The position numbers were made by a program, and so were the translations under genes. The notes beneath the pieces are model-generated. The model saw only the letters and a list, made by a program, of their open reading frames with translations. It made no database searches and was not told the DNA's origin. Below, in pieces: positions 48,996 through 58,476 of a DNA stretch of 64,000 nt. Position 1 is the stretch's first letter. Each line of letters opens with the position of its first letter. The stretch is from assembly GCA_001312325.1 (NCBI GenBank), contig BBDJ01000005.1:124001-188000 (forward strand), in the 5' to 3' direction. This DNA comes from Lysinibacillus pakistanensis (GTDB taxonomy: Bacteria > Bacillota > Bacilli > Bacillales_A > Planococcaceae).

Positions 48996-49181
48996 ATGCT
49001 GAAATTTATAGACGATTTAACTCGCACTATTCTTGCTATATTTAAATTAATTGGTTATTTATTAGCGGGTGTATTAATTGTACGAGTTCCCCTTATTTTA
49101 ATAAATAGATTGTTATTTCATAATAAAACCCTCCACGACTATCGTGGAAGGCAAAAATCTCAAGCACTTATGGACCTTTAA
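48996..49181 (+). CDS. Small membrane protein
   Basis: 61 residues behind GGAGGGATAATAA: an amphipathic start (MLKFIDDLTRTILAIFKLIG), a hydrophobic helix (YLLAGVLIVRVPLILINRLL) and a polar tail. The last third overlaps the hairpin 49128-49150 that terminates the opposite-strand gene. No family recognised. Confidence 0.55.
   Translation: MLKFIDDLTRTILAIFKLIGYLLAGVLIVRVPLILINRLLFHNKTLHDYRGRQKSQALMDL
49124..49150 (-). terminator. Terminator of the isochorismatase gene
   Basis: On the minus strand CCTTCCACGA and TCGTGGAGG are followed by TTTTATT. It overlaps the end of the small plus-strand gene. Confidence 0.7.
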
Positions 49182-49226
49182 CCCTCATCTAACTGAACAC
49201 ATAAAATGCAGTTGCTGTTGATTCAC

Positions 49227-49784
49227 TTACCTATAAGAATCATGGGTAGGATGAAATAAATCTTCATCCGCTTTTCTAACAACTGAAAAATGATCCACAT
49301 TGTAATGGCCATGGAGCGTATTATTATGATGTTTAATAATTTGTTCTGCGCTTAAAACATCATTATCTGTTGTTGAATGTCCATCCCCAACTAAGGTAAC
49401 GTCCATTCCATTAACGGTTGCGGTTCTTACTGCACTATCAATACAATGTTGCGTGAAGCAGCCCATCACAACAATATGTTCTGTTTCTAGAGATTGCAGG
49501 TATTCTAGAAGTTTCGTACCATAGAAGCAATTGGTAGCCATTTTATCAAAGAGTTTTGCATAGCTAGGAACATTTATGCCATTATGGATTTCGAATCCTT
49601 CGCCAGTGCCTCCTGCTACGTCAAGATCCCTGATAAATACTATAGGAATATTTGCTTTTGATGCTTTGTCAATGACAAGATTAATATTATGGATTAGCTG
49701 ATCCTTCTGAAAAACAGCCTTTTCTTCATGATTCCCATCTAATAGGGCTTGTTGGACATCAATAATTACTAATACCTGATTCAT
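49227..49784 (-). CDS. Isochorismatase-family cysteine hydrolase
   Basis: 185 residues, intact. Catalytic triad visible: Asp in VLVIIDVQQALLDGN (residue 9), a Lys in the DKMATNCFYGTKLLEYLQ segment, and Cys in MGCFTQHCIDSAVRTATVNG. Such enzymes include nicotinamidases and N-carbamoyl hydrolases; the substrate is not decided. A 15-codon open frame with an excellent ribosome site (49828-49875) lies in its leader. Confidence 0.92.
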   Translation of the reverse strand: MNQVLVIIDVQQALLDGNHEEKAVFQKDQLIHNINLVIDKASKANIPIVFIRDLDVAGGTGEGFEIHNGINVPSYAKLFDKMATNCFYGTKLLEYLQSLETEHIVVMGCFTQHCIDSAVRTATVNGMDVTLVGDGHSTTDNDVLSAEQIIKHHNNTLHGHYNVDHFSVVRKADEDLFHPTHDSYR

Positions 49785-49827
49785 CGATTTTCCCCTTTCA
49801 AATTGAGGAAAACGCTTTAGTTATCAG

Positions 49828-49875
49828 TTAAACGTCTTCCCCTTTATATTCACTAGCATTATTTTTAATTCCCAT
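49828..49875 (-). CDS. Possible 15-residue leader peptide
   Basis: GGGGGAGATATT precedes ATG 49875; product MGIKNNASEYKGEDV, stop at 49828, 44 bases before the isochorismatase start. The site is stronger than that of the main gene. Could be a leader peptide or the stub of a lost gene. Confidence 0.3.
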   Translation of the reverse strand: MGIKNNASEYKGEDV

Positions 49876-49952
49876 AATATCTCCCCCTAATTTAGATTCT
49901 CAAGCAAGTAGATTTTATCATAATATTCTACTAAAGGGAACTTGCGCTATAT

Positions 49953-50113
49953 CAATTATGCCTCGGCATAATTGCGTCCGGAATCGACTTTGTGCTTAGG
50001 CCTGCGTGATGCAGGTCAGTTAGCTGTTATCGCATGAATGCATGATTTTAGGCTAACATCCTTTATTAACTCCTTTTCGATTCGCATTCATCTCACACCT
50101 ATAGAGGTGGGAG
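49953..50113. repeat. Three-hairpin structured element, possibly an IS200/IS605-type end
   Basis: Perfect 10-bp inverted repeat CAATTATGCC/GGCATAATTG (49953-49962, 49965-49974), then CCTGC/GCAGG (50001-50005, 50011-50015), then CTCACACCT ATAG AGGTGGGAG (50092-50113). The stretch is clearly more GC-rich than its surroundings and has no open frame. The last hairpin with AGCTTC after it resembles right ends of TnpB-carrying elements, but no transposase remains. Confidence 0.5.
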
Positions 50114-50183
50114 CTTCTGTATCTGGCGCTACGCTTTCGATACAAAGAACATGTACTGAAAGAAGGTAAAAGGTATAAAATTC

Positions 50184-50212
50184 TTGACAAAAAAATTTTT
50201 TTTATGCAATAA
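50184..50212 (+). promoter_or_regulatory. Promoter of the methyltransferase gene
   Basis: TTGACA at 50184-50189, 17 bases, CAATAA at 50207-50212 (TAATTT alternative). A terminator-type hairpin follows before the gene. Confidence 0.5.
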
Positions 50213-50238
50213 TTTACTTTTATAGATTAAATTTATAT

Positions 50239-50276
50239 AATAAGATTCTCCTGGCCAGGGGAATCTTATTTTTTTT
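50239..50276 (+). terminator. Terminator-type hairpin in the methyltransferase leader
   Basis: AATAAGATTC and GAATCTTATT enclose CCTGGCCAGG, followed by T8. It lies between the promoter and the start codon at 50293, so it may attenuate that gene. Confidence 0.8.
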
Positions 50277-50292
50277 GAAGGAGTGTATTTAC

Positions 50293-51207
50293 TTGAAGAA
50301 AAGTGAAGCCAGTTTAACTTCATTAATAGCTGCATTTAGCAGAGCCTATCATAGTCAAAATGATGCCCCTAAAATTTTGATGACTATCTTGCAAAAGATT
50401 TAATCACAAAGCATGAATTTAGTAATATCAAAAAAAATATGGTACAAGGCATACAATTCTTTAACAAAAATATAGCAGAAAAATTAAAGGGAGATTCAGA
50501 AGAGCTCCTAAAATGGATAGTCCAAGTACAACTCTCCCCTACGCCATTAGCTCGTGCCGCATATTGTGAAAAAGTTTTATTAGATGAAATTAGATTGGGT
50601 GTACAGCAATATGTAATTCTCGGTGCAGGTTTAGATACTTTTAGCCTAAGACATCCAGAATTAGATAGCACTTTGGAAATCTTTGAAATAGATCATCCTG
50701 CAACCCAGGAATTTAAAAAGAATCGATTAGATTTCGCTAATTTCAAGCTACCTAATAACCTTCATTTTGTACCAATGGATTTTACAAAGGAATTTTCCTA
50801 TCTGTATCTAATGGAGAGTGGCTTTAACAACAAAAAAAACTTTCTTTAGCCTCTTAGGAGTTTCATATTATTTAACAAAAGAGGAAATTTCAACCTTGCT
50901 CAATCATTTGTTTGCAAATTTGCCATCAGGAAGCTCAATCGTAATGGATTATGCAGATGAAAACTTATTTAAAGAAAAAGGAATCTCTGATCGAGTGAGC
51001 AATATGGTAAAAATGGCGGCTGCGAGTGGTGAACCTATGAAGTCATGCTTTACTTATAGTGAAATGGAATTGCTCTTAGAAAAATCAAATCTACTTATTT
51101 ATGAGCATGTATCACCTAAAGCTATTCAAAATCTTTATTTCAAGAAACGCAAGGATTATCTAACTGCCTTTGAAACGATACATTATATCCATGCGGTAAA
51201 AAAATAA
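50293..51207 (+). CDS. Class I SAM-dependent methyltransferase, LCM/TIGR00027 type (two frame breaks)
   Basis: TTG 50293 behind GAAGGAG. Adding one T near 50379 and removing one A at 50832-50839 gives 304 residues: SLTSLIAAFSRAYHSQNDAP, then FDDYLAKDLITKHEF, SPTPLARAAYCEKVLLDEI, the SAM-binding loop YVILGAGLDTFSLRHPEL, EIFEIDHPATQEFKKNRL, and VSYYLTKEEISTLLNHLFAN. This is the leucine-carboxymethyltransferase-like family with broad or unknown substrates. A terminator-like hairpin precedes the gene. Confidence 0.88.
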
Positions 51208-51302
51208 CGTTATTTCAAATTGCAGAAAAATTGGTTTTGAAAAATCTTTTGTTAGAAGGTTTAAAGTAAGAAATTTCTAGTTAATTTTTATTTTATTTCT
51301 CA

Positions 51303-51375
51303 GGCAATTAACTATACAAAAATAGCGTTCTTCTCATATTACTAGTAATGTAAGCTGGTTTAGTCTTACACCTCC
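51303..51375. repeat. 70-bp imperfect repeat, copy 2
   Basis: GGCAATTAACTATACAAA at 51303 and TTTAGTCTTACACCTCC at 51359-51375 match 5499-5568. No gene is recognised in 51208-51577 beyond this and the following hairpin. Confidence 0.55.
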
Positions 51376-51390
51376 GAGCTTTGTTACTAT

Positions 51391-51421
51391 GGGTCACTTA
51401 TTATTATAAGTGACCCACTTT
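51391..51421 (+). terminator. Intrinsic terminator
   Basis: GGGTCACTTA and TAAGTGACCC, perfect 10-bp stem, then ACTTTATT. Confidence 0.75.
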
Positions 51422-51577
51422 ATTGAAATCTCCTCGAAAGTTAAATTCTTTATTCCCCACAATCTTATGACTACCCTCGATTTTATTACTATCATAATCG
51501 CGCCTTCAAAATACAAGCCATTTTCTACATCCGGATATTGATTATTTCTACATAATTTTGCTTATCCTTATAATGAT

Positions 51578-52808
51578 ATGAATTCATTATTATGGTTTAA
51601 ACTGGAGGTGCCTAACATAAAGTACTCACTATCCCTACTTCTATTCGTTTTTCTCATTCTTTTGTTAGGTGGTTGTTGGAGTAAACGAGAGTTAAATGAA
51701 TTAGCCATTGTAGCTGCCGTAGGTGTTGATCGCGTGAATGAGCAATATGAAATCTCCGTACAGATTGTAAATCCTGGACAAGTAGCATCAAAAAAGGCTA
51801 CAAGTCAGTCTCCCGTCATTACTTATCATGCTACTGGAAAATCTTTATTTGAGGCTATAAGAAAGCTGACCACTTTAACACCAAGAAAGCCCTACTATTC
51901 ACATGCGCAAATTATCATTATTGGAGAAGAATTGGCTGAGGAGGGCATGAATAATATATTGGATTTATTTCAAAGAGATCCTGAGGGTAGAAGTGAGTTC
52001 AATATTTTAATTGCCCGCGATACAACGGCCAAAGAGGTACTAAGTATTTTAACGCCCTTAGAAGATATTCCTGCTAAGAATATACTAAATGCCCTGAAAA
52101 GTTCAGAAAAGGCAATAGGGACAACAGACTCTGTTATTTTAGACGATTTAATCAATTCTTTAAGTGGTAAAGGAAACAGTGCCGTTTTATCAACCATTGA
52201 ATTACATGGAGACAGCGCAATCGGAAATAATCAAACAAATGTTGAGCGCATACAAAATCCTGCAATCCTAAAATTTGGTGATTTTGCTTTATTTAAGGAC
52301 TATAAACTAGTAGGCTTTTTAACAATGGCGGAAAGCAAAAGTTATAACTATATGAATAATCATATTAAGAGTACATTTGAAATTTTATCCTGCCCTGAAA
52401 AAGGTAAGCTCACTACTGAAGTAACAAATTCAGAAGCTAAAATAACAGGAAGGGTACAACATGGTCATCCTAAAATTAATATAAAGCTTAAGGTAGAGCA
52501 AAATGTAGCAGATGTTAATTGTACGATTGATTTAACAAAACCACAAAACATTACTGCCTTAAATAAAGCAACAAGTGAGGCAATTAAGAAAGGATTAGAG
52601 CAAACACTCGACACGCTGCAAAAAAACGTACAAAGTTGATGCCCTGCAATTTGCTGAAATCCTCTACCGTCAGGACTATAAGGGATGGAATAAAATCAAA
52701 GATAATTGGGCAACGTTATTTCCTGAAATAGATGTCAAAGTACAGGTCACTGTAAATACACAAGGAATTGGCACTAGTTTAAATAAGGACTTACAAAAGT
52801 CTCGCTAA
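51578..52808 (+). CDS. Ger(x)C spore germination lipoprotein, copy 2 (one frame break, uncertain start)
   Basis: Removing one A at 52621-52627 gives about 409 residues from ATG 51578. The signal-lipobox LFVFLILLLGGCWSKRELNE would start with MKYSLS if the codon at 51617 were ATG; it is ATA, and it has a perfect GGAGGTG 6 bases upstream, whereas ATG 51578 has none. Body: AAVGVDRVNEQYEISVQIVN, RKPYYSHAQIIIIGEELAEE, ILDLFQRDPEGRSEFNILIA and C-terminal DALQFAEILYRQDYKGWNKI KDNW. C subunit of a germinant receptor, again without adjacent A/B genes. Confidence 0.9.
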
Positions 52809-52838
52809 AGGCACTATTAAATATTACTTCTGTAAAAA

Positions 52839-52875
52839 ATCCGCTTCGCTATTGATAAAAATTGGCGAAGCGGAA
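52839..52875 (-). terminator. Terminator of the ABC operon, minus strand
   Basis: TCCGCTTCGC (52840-52849) and GCGAAGCGGA (52865-52874); T6 follows on the minus strand. Confidence 0.8.
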
Positions 52876-52912
52876 TCAGGAACGAAAGTGTAAAAGCACC
52901 CAAGATTGAAAA

Positions 52913-53624
52913 TTATTGATCACTATATTTAAATGTTTTTATAGAAATTAATAATGAGAAAGCAAGACATAGTAATAAAAGCAAAATTGACTCTCCCCAA
53001 AGATGATAATTATGATAAAATGCACCTTGAATTCCTCTCAAAAACATTCGAATGGATTTATCCTACTAATAAACTGGACAATATTTGGCGCCTTTTCCAT
53101 TGTAAGAAACGCATTACTGCATAGTAACATTGGCAACATTATGATATTTGCTGTCATACTTAAATGTCCTTCATTTTTTACAAGACTAGATACAAAAAAA
53201 GCTTAAAAACACAAAAGCTAATGAAGCAGTTAAAATAACGGGTATCAAATAAAAAAAGTGAACTAAGGGTAATTGTAAGTTGATGAACCACTATAGAAAA
53301 TAAAAGAATGATATAGGATAGGATAATGGCAATTAATGCCCATGAGCTTGAGACGCTGACAATATATTTCCATAGGGGAAGCGGTGTTGCATGCAATAAA
53401 TGAAACACGCCTCTTCTTCTTTGTGATAAAGCGATAAATGAAGTCGTCATAAATGTGTAAAAAAAACACACTTACTGCAATCATCCCTGTGTATAATTGC
53501 CTGCTAGGTTGGGTAAAAAAATTTTTAAAGCAATGATAGCAGTACATGGCATAAATATAGACCAAAACAGTAAATACATATCTTTTAGGCTGGACTTTAG
53601 ATTCAAAAAGAAAATTGTTTTCAT
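52913..53624 (-). CDS. ABC-2 type permease (five frame breaks)
   Basis: ATG 53624 behind AGGAG. Reconstructed length about 236 residues with six membrane segments: DMYLLFWSIFMPCTAIIALK, IAVSVFFYTFMTTSFIALS, RRRGVFHLLHATPLPLWKYI, SSWALIAIILSYIILLFSIV, VILTASLAFVFLSFFVSSL, and ESILLLLLCLAFSLLISIKT. The QRRRGxFxxLxATPL loop is typical of ABC-2 exporters (NatB/YhaP class). Breaks: missing G near 53488, extra base at 53459-53466, extra C near 53275, extra base near 53198, missing G near 53047. Co-transcribed with the ATPase and padR. Confidence 0.8.
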
Positions 53625-53634
53625 ATTCTCGCTC

Positions 53635-54331
53635 CTACTTCGTTAATTCAAAAAAAAGATCTTCTAAATGATGTGTTTGGTATTTTTCCATTAAATAACT
53701 AGGAGAACCATTTGCAATGATGCACCCCTGATACATCATTAAAATCCTGTCAGCTATATTCATGACCTCCAACATATCATGAGACGAAAATAACACTGTA
53801 ACACCTTGTTCTTTTAGCCCCCTAATGATTTGTTGAATCTCCTTTTGCCCTCTTGGATCTAAACCTGCAGAGGGTTCATCTAAAATGATTAGCTTTGGAT
53901 TGTGCAAGGTTGACACGATAATCGCTAGCCTTTTCTGCTGCCCTAATGATAGTTTAATAGCCGACACTTTTTTTTACTTGCAATAAATCAAAGGCGGCCA
54001 GTTTTTCATCCATTTCATTACTGGAAAGTGAAATTCCGTAGAATGCGGCAAAAAGTTTGATATTATCCTCCACTGTGTAACCTTCAAAGAAAGGTGTTGA
54101 TTGAAGCTGGGTCCCTATTTCCTTTTTAAAATCAGATTTCCAATAGTCTATTGTCCCACTATCTTGCGGCACAATACCAAGAAGCATGCTAATTGTAGTT
54201 GTTTTTCCGGCACCATTTGAGCCTATGAGTGCAACTATTTCATCTTCTTCAATATCAAAATTTATATGATTGACAACACATCTTGCTTTATAGCATTTTG
54301 TTAAATGATTTGCAGAAATTAACTTTGTCAT
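53635..54331 (-). CDS. ABC transporter ATP-binding protein (frame broken in T8 run)
   Basis: ATG 54331 behind TAGGAGAG. Removing one base at 53968-53975 gives 231 residues: Walker A IGSNGAGKTTTISMLLG, Q-loop QLQSTPFFEGYTVEDN, signature LSLGQQKRLAIIVS, Walker B KLIILDEPSAGLDPRG, switch His in VLFSSHDMLEV. Drug- or peptide-exporter type. A PadR-type palindrome lies between padR and this gene. Confidence 0.95.
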
Positions 54332-54356
54332 AAATTCTCTCCTAATTAACATTGTA

Positions 54357-54372
54357 TATTCAACTTTGAATA
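54357..54372. promoter_or_regulatory. PadR operator-like palindrome, copy 2
   Basis: TATTCAACTTTGAATA, 15 of 16 bases identical to the palindrome at 54960-54975, 26 bases before the ABC ATPase start. Confidence 0.65.
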
Positions 54373-54393
54373 TATGTGTAATTTTTAACTCCC

Positions 54394-54943
54394 TCATGCG
54401 AGAGAGTTTTCTTTTTTCATAATATCAATAGCCTGTGTAACAAATTTTAATTGAACATTTACAACTTCTAACATATGATCAAACGCCAGTTGAGTTAAAG
54501 CTGGTAGATTCCCTTGCATTGCAAGCCGTTTTGCCTCATATCCAGCTTGAATTGCCATATCTTCCTTTTCCAAGATTTTTTTTCTGCTTTTCTAATGCCT
54601 CTACCGCTCTTGTTTTAGGAAGCTTAAATGCGAATGATATACCTGAATATAAAGTTGTAGGATATACTACAGAAGAATTTTCAAGTGCCTCAATAATCAA
54701 TTCTTGTTCATATTCTTTTCCCTTGTCAGTAATTTGGTAGATTGCCTTTTGCCTATGACCTGTAGTTTCAATGCTAGCTACCTCTATATAACCATCTTTT
54801 TCAAGCTTTTTTAAAGCATTATAGATAGAGCCAATTAGCACTCCACCCCAACGCTCCGCATCATTCATTTCCAGCATTGTTTTAATATCATAGCCAGTCA
54901 TAGGTTTTAGCCCTAGCATTGCAAGTACTAATAATTTTGTCAT
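54394..54943 (-). CDS. PadR family regulator of the ABC operon (frame broken in T8 run)
   Basis: ATG 54943 behind AAAAGGTGA. Removing one base at 54576-54583 gives about 182 residues: winged helix LLVLAMLGLKPMTGYDIKTM, GVLIGSIYNALKKLEKDGYI, HRQKAIYQITDKGKEYEQEL, and a helical C-terminal dimerisation part (EDMAIQAGYEAKRLAMQGNL, LTQLAFDHMLEVVNVQLKFV). PadR-s1 type. Likely represses itself and the two ABC genes through the two palindromes. Confidence 0.9.
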
Positions 54944-54959
54944 AATAATCACCTTTTTA

Positions 54960-54975
54960 TATTCAACGTTGAATA
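54960..54975. promoter_or_regulatory. PadR operator-like palindrome, copy 1
   Basis: TATTCAACGTTGAATA, a perfect 16-bp palindrome 17 bases before the padR start codon; an extra TTGAATAT half-site follows at 54978-54985. Confidence 0.65.
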
Positions 54976-55144
54976 AATTGAATATAACGATTTTTTATTT
55001 TTATGTCAATAGGCTTTTATTAAAAGATGCTGCTGAAAAAGCAAGAGTAAAGACACCGCCCCCAATTTAGGACATATCCAATGAAGACTGTGGCAATAAT
55101 TTTCTTGCTACAGTCTTTATTTCGTAAAGATCTAAACTGCATCA

Positions 55145-55993
55145 TTAATTTAGAAACCTGCTATGGTTCGGTAAAGCGATTTGTTCGAATTCGGTAGCCA
55201 GTCTATGCAAATTTTTTTGTAAGCTCTTCTCCCTTCATGGGTAACCCATGTCCTGTCACTGCAACTGAGGGCTTTAATGCCTCTAATTTTTTTGATGGAT
55301 TCCCAAGCAGCTAGCCAATCCGTTGTAAAATAGCGTGGAGGACCACTTATTTCTTTTTTTCTGTAATAAAACCTTATAGAGTGATTCCTGCTTTACAGTA
55401 ACAAAGGCATCCCCAGCAATCAATGCTCGATCGTCCTCACGAAACAAGGAGATATGTCCTGGCGTATGTCCTGGCGTATGAATCCAGCGGAAACCATGCA
55501 TAAATGGTACGCTGCCATCCAATGGAAGCTGCTCAACATGATCTCCTAAATTAATGGCTTCATTTGGAAAAATGGATGATATTTTCGCAATTAAGCCACC
55601 ATTCACATTAGGATCTGGTTCAGGGTAATTTTCTTTCCCTGTTAGAAAAGGTAATTCTAAAGCATGCGCATAGACTGGCATACCCCAATGATCGATTAAA
55701 TCAATGATTGCACCAACATGATCAAAGTGACCATGAGTTAAAATTAATGCCTTCGGTTGACAATTTGCACCGAATCTCTTTTCTGCAACAGAAATAATCT
55801 CTTGAGCACTTTTTGGCATACCCGCATCAATAAGAACAAATTCCTGCTTATAGGGATCTCCATAAAGTATAATATTGACAATTTGAATTGTTTGTTGGTA
55901 AAGATCAGATAGAACTTCAATACCATCTCCACTCCAAATTGAAGTTGCTGGTATATATTTAAAATCCCCACCATAATTCATATCATTCTGCAT
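55145..55993 (-). CDS. MBL-fold metallo-hydrolase (three frame breaks)
   Basis: ATG 55993. Extra bases in runs near 55355, 55288 and 55212; corrected length 282 residues. Zinc motif LILTHGHFDHVGAIIDLI (HxHxDH), HTPGHTPGHISLF, LIAGDAFVTVKQ and late His in VAVTGHGLPMKGEELT. YqjP/RNase-Z-like hydrolase with the usual C-terminal helix. Close in type to the MBL gene at 20060, though not adjacent. Substrate unknown. Confidence 0.88.
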
Positions 55994-56044
55994 AATAAAC
56001 CTACTTCTTCATAAATTGCATACCCTTATTTTCCCTTCAGACAA

Positions 56045-56194
56045 CAAAAATATTGCAAGTAAAAATTGGATAAAATAAAAAAAATCTGCAAGATCTTAGC
56101 GGCTATTCCCACTAAGAATCGAGCGATTTCTGAAAAGTTTTTAACTATTAATTATTACTTACGAAAAGCTTTAAAAGTAACCTATCCACTTTCG
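56045..56194 (-). repeat. Duplicated methyltransferase 3' end plus terminator, copy 1
   Basis: About 75-80 percent identical to 58867-59004. On the minus strand it carries ESG-VTFKAFRK-stop and a terminator hairpin with GCAGATTTTTTTT, but no methyltransferase body. The rest of 55994-56404 shows no gene. Confidence 0.6.
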
Positions 56195-56405
56195 AATATA
56201 ATGAGCTGAATAAGAGTTAAGAAAAAGAGTGGATTGCCAATTTAAAACTTAATAACTGGGTGTTACTCTAAAGATCAAAATGAATATTTTCGCTATTGAA
56301 ACTACTATCAAACTATAGTAGATTCCATTAATACCTAAAAATGAATTCAAGTTGATTTTTTTCCTTTTACACTACCAACCAATTATCTAGTAATGATTCA
56401 ATTGA

Positions 56406-56515
56406 TTAACTGGTTAACTATAAAGTTAACTACACTACCAAATATCATTAAAAAAATCGTTATAGGTTGACATAAAAAAAATTTGAAATATACAATCAAA
56501 TTATTAACCGGTTAA
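56406..56515 (+). promoter_or_regulatory. marR promoter flanked by two identical-type palindromes
   Basis: TTAACTGGTTAA at 56406-56417 and TTAACCGGTTAA at 56504-56515 flank TTGACA (56467-56472) and TATACA (about 56490). Typical arrangement for MarR autorepression. Confidence 0.6.
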
Positions 56516-56550
56516 CAATAATCGAATCACAATAAGGATAGGTGTAACAA

Positions 56551-57017
56551 ATGGATAAAAAAAATTGATGCTATTGAAGCTTTGCAACGATTAATTACAG
56601 AAAGAGAATCAGCTGACAGAAGAAGAAAACGAATGAATGTAAGTCAGGAAGAAGCAATTGTTTCCGATTGGACACTGACACAATTACACATCGTTGCAGT
56701 AATCAAAGAGAAAGGAAAGGCGAATAATATTATGCTCTCTGAAATTTTAAATGTATCTAAACCAGCGATTACAAAAGCAGTAAAGAAGTTATTGGAACAT
56801 AATATTCTTGAAAAAAAACACAACAAGAAGATAATAAAAAAAGAAGTATATTATTTACTAACAAAATCAGGAGAGATGCTTGCACTTATCCACAATCGAT
56901 TACATGAGCAGGCAAAAAAATCGTTATTTAAGTATCTTTAACAATTTTAATACAACGGAGTTAGAGACAATTATTCGGTTTTTAAACGCTATTACTGAAA
57001 ACATTAAGTCACATTAA
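56551..57017 (+). CDS. MarR family transcriptional regulator (two frame breaks)
   Basis: ATG 56551. Removing one A at 56557-56564 and at 56916-56922 gives 154 residues: MDKKIDAIEALQRLITERE, TQLHIVAVIKEKGKANNIML, SEILNVSKPAITKAVKKLLE (recognition helix), wing KKIIKKEVYYLLTKSGEMLA, and a C-terminal dimer helix. Only 21 bases precede the MFS gene, so they form one operon, the common MarR-exporter arrangement. Confidence 0.9.
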
Positions 57018-57038
57018 AGCTGTAAAAGGAGAAAGTGT

Positions 57039-58197
57039 ATGTCTCGACTATCTCAAGCGAAAATTCTAGCATTGTATTTGTTAAGTATAAGCAGTTTCTT
57101 CGCTTCTTTAAATCAAAATATTTATACACCAGTCATTCCACTAATTCGAGATTCTTTTAGCGTATCTATTAATTTGGTGAATTTCACTGTGAGTAGCTTT
57201 ATTTTTATCATTGCGGTGGTTCAAATCTTTTTAGGAACGGTGATAGATACTAAGAATCAAAAACGGTTGTTAATCTTTAGTTTCATTTTAATTAGTATCT
57301 CGACCATTGTTTGCGCATTTACAACCAACTTTTTGCTCTTTATGATTTTTAGGATTGTTCAAGCGATTGGTGCTGGTATTATTCCCTTAGTTACGATAAA
57401 TATGATTTCACACTTATTTGAAGGGGAAGCAAGAGGGAGCGCAATCGGTACATATCAAATACTGCTTACCCTTGCACCAGCAATTTCACCAATATTAGGA
57501 GGAATATTAGGCGAACATTATGGCTACCAAGGAATTTTTCTATTTCTTTTTCTTATTGCTACCGTATTACTTATGTTTATTATGTATGTTTTTCCTAACA
57601 ACGAAAAAAAATAATCTTCAAGAAAATTCCAGTAACTTTACCCAAACCTATCGAGCTATTTTTTTGAATCGTGTTGGTTCTATTACGATGATTATAGGCT
57701 TTTTTGTCTTCTTTATACACTTTGCCATTCTGGTCTTTTTACCGATATTACTCAACGATCATTATCATATATCATTACAAAACATTGGATTATTATACTT
57801 ACCTTTAACTGTTAGTATGATTTTTGGGAGTGTTATCTTTAAAAAAATACAGAAGAAAGTTGCATTGAAGAAGCTGTTTATCACTGTTTTATTTTTCATT
57901 CCCTTGTTAATTATTGCCTTTGGTTGTCTGCATACCAAATCAATTATTGGCTTAAGTATCATATTGTTTATGTATGGCTTAACAATTGGGTTTGCACCTC
58001 CACTATTTTCAACTATTATAAGTAATGAATATAGCGAACATAGGGGAGCTGCCTTAGGACTGTTTAATTTTATCCGTTATTCAGGTATGGCAATTGGTGG
58101 GATGTTTACTGGATTAAGTGTTGTACTGCCAAGTACTCTCGTCTTTATTTTTTTGTGGAGTTTTGCTTTTTGTTATTTCTCTCTACCAGTATCCTAG
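57039..58197 (+). CDS. MFS transporter, drug-efflux type (frame broken in A7 run)
   Basis: ATG 57039 behind AAAGGAGA. Removing one A at 57605-57611 gives 385 residues with 12 membrane segments. Motif A-like VVQIFLGTVIDTKNQKRLLI, motif C-like GAGIIPLVTINMISHLF and LAPAISPILGGILGEHYGY, and second-half GLTIGFAPPLFSTIISN. DHA1/DHA2-like efflux carriers have this layout. Probably induced by the substrate through the upstream MarR. Confidence 0.88.
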
Positions 58198-58407
58198 TAT
58201 AAAGAATAGATCTATGTAACAAAAATTTATATCATTGTTAATAGTTAACAATAAAAAGTAGAACGTTTCAGACTTGCTCCCTCTTTCCAAATGAGCTCGT
58301 ACCTCGATCACATAACAAAAAAAGCCAAGAATTAAGGTTAATTGAGTACTTTGTCTTAGGTGTGTTGTTGAGGAATGATACATCTCACCCCTTTTTGCAG
58401 AAGTACT

Positions 58408-58467
58408 GGGGTACCGTCAGGAAAATGCTGATTTACAACGCTAAGCCCTTTTCCTGACAGTACCCTT
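58408..58467 (+). terminator. Long hairpin after the MFS gene
   Basis: GGGTACCGTCAGGAAAA (58409-58425) and TTTTCCTGACAGTACCC (58449-58465), 17 positions with two mismatches, then TTTAT. Confidence 0.7.
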
Positions 58468-58476
58468 TATGTTGTT

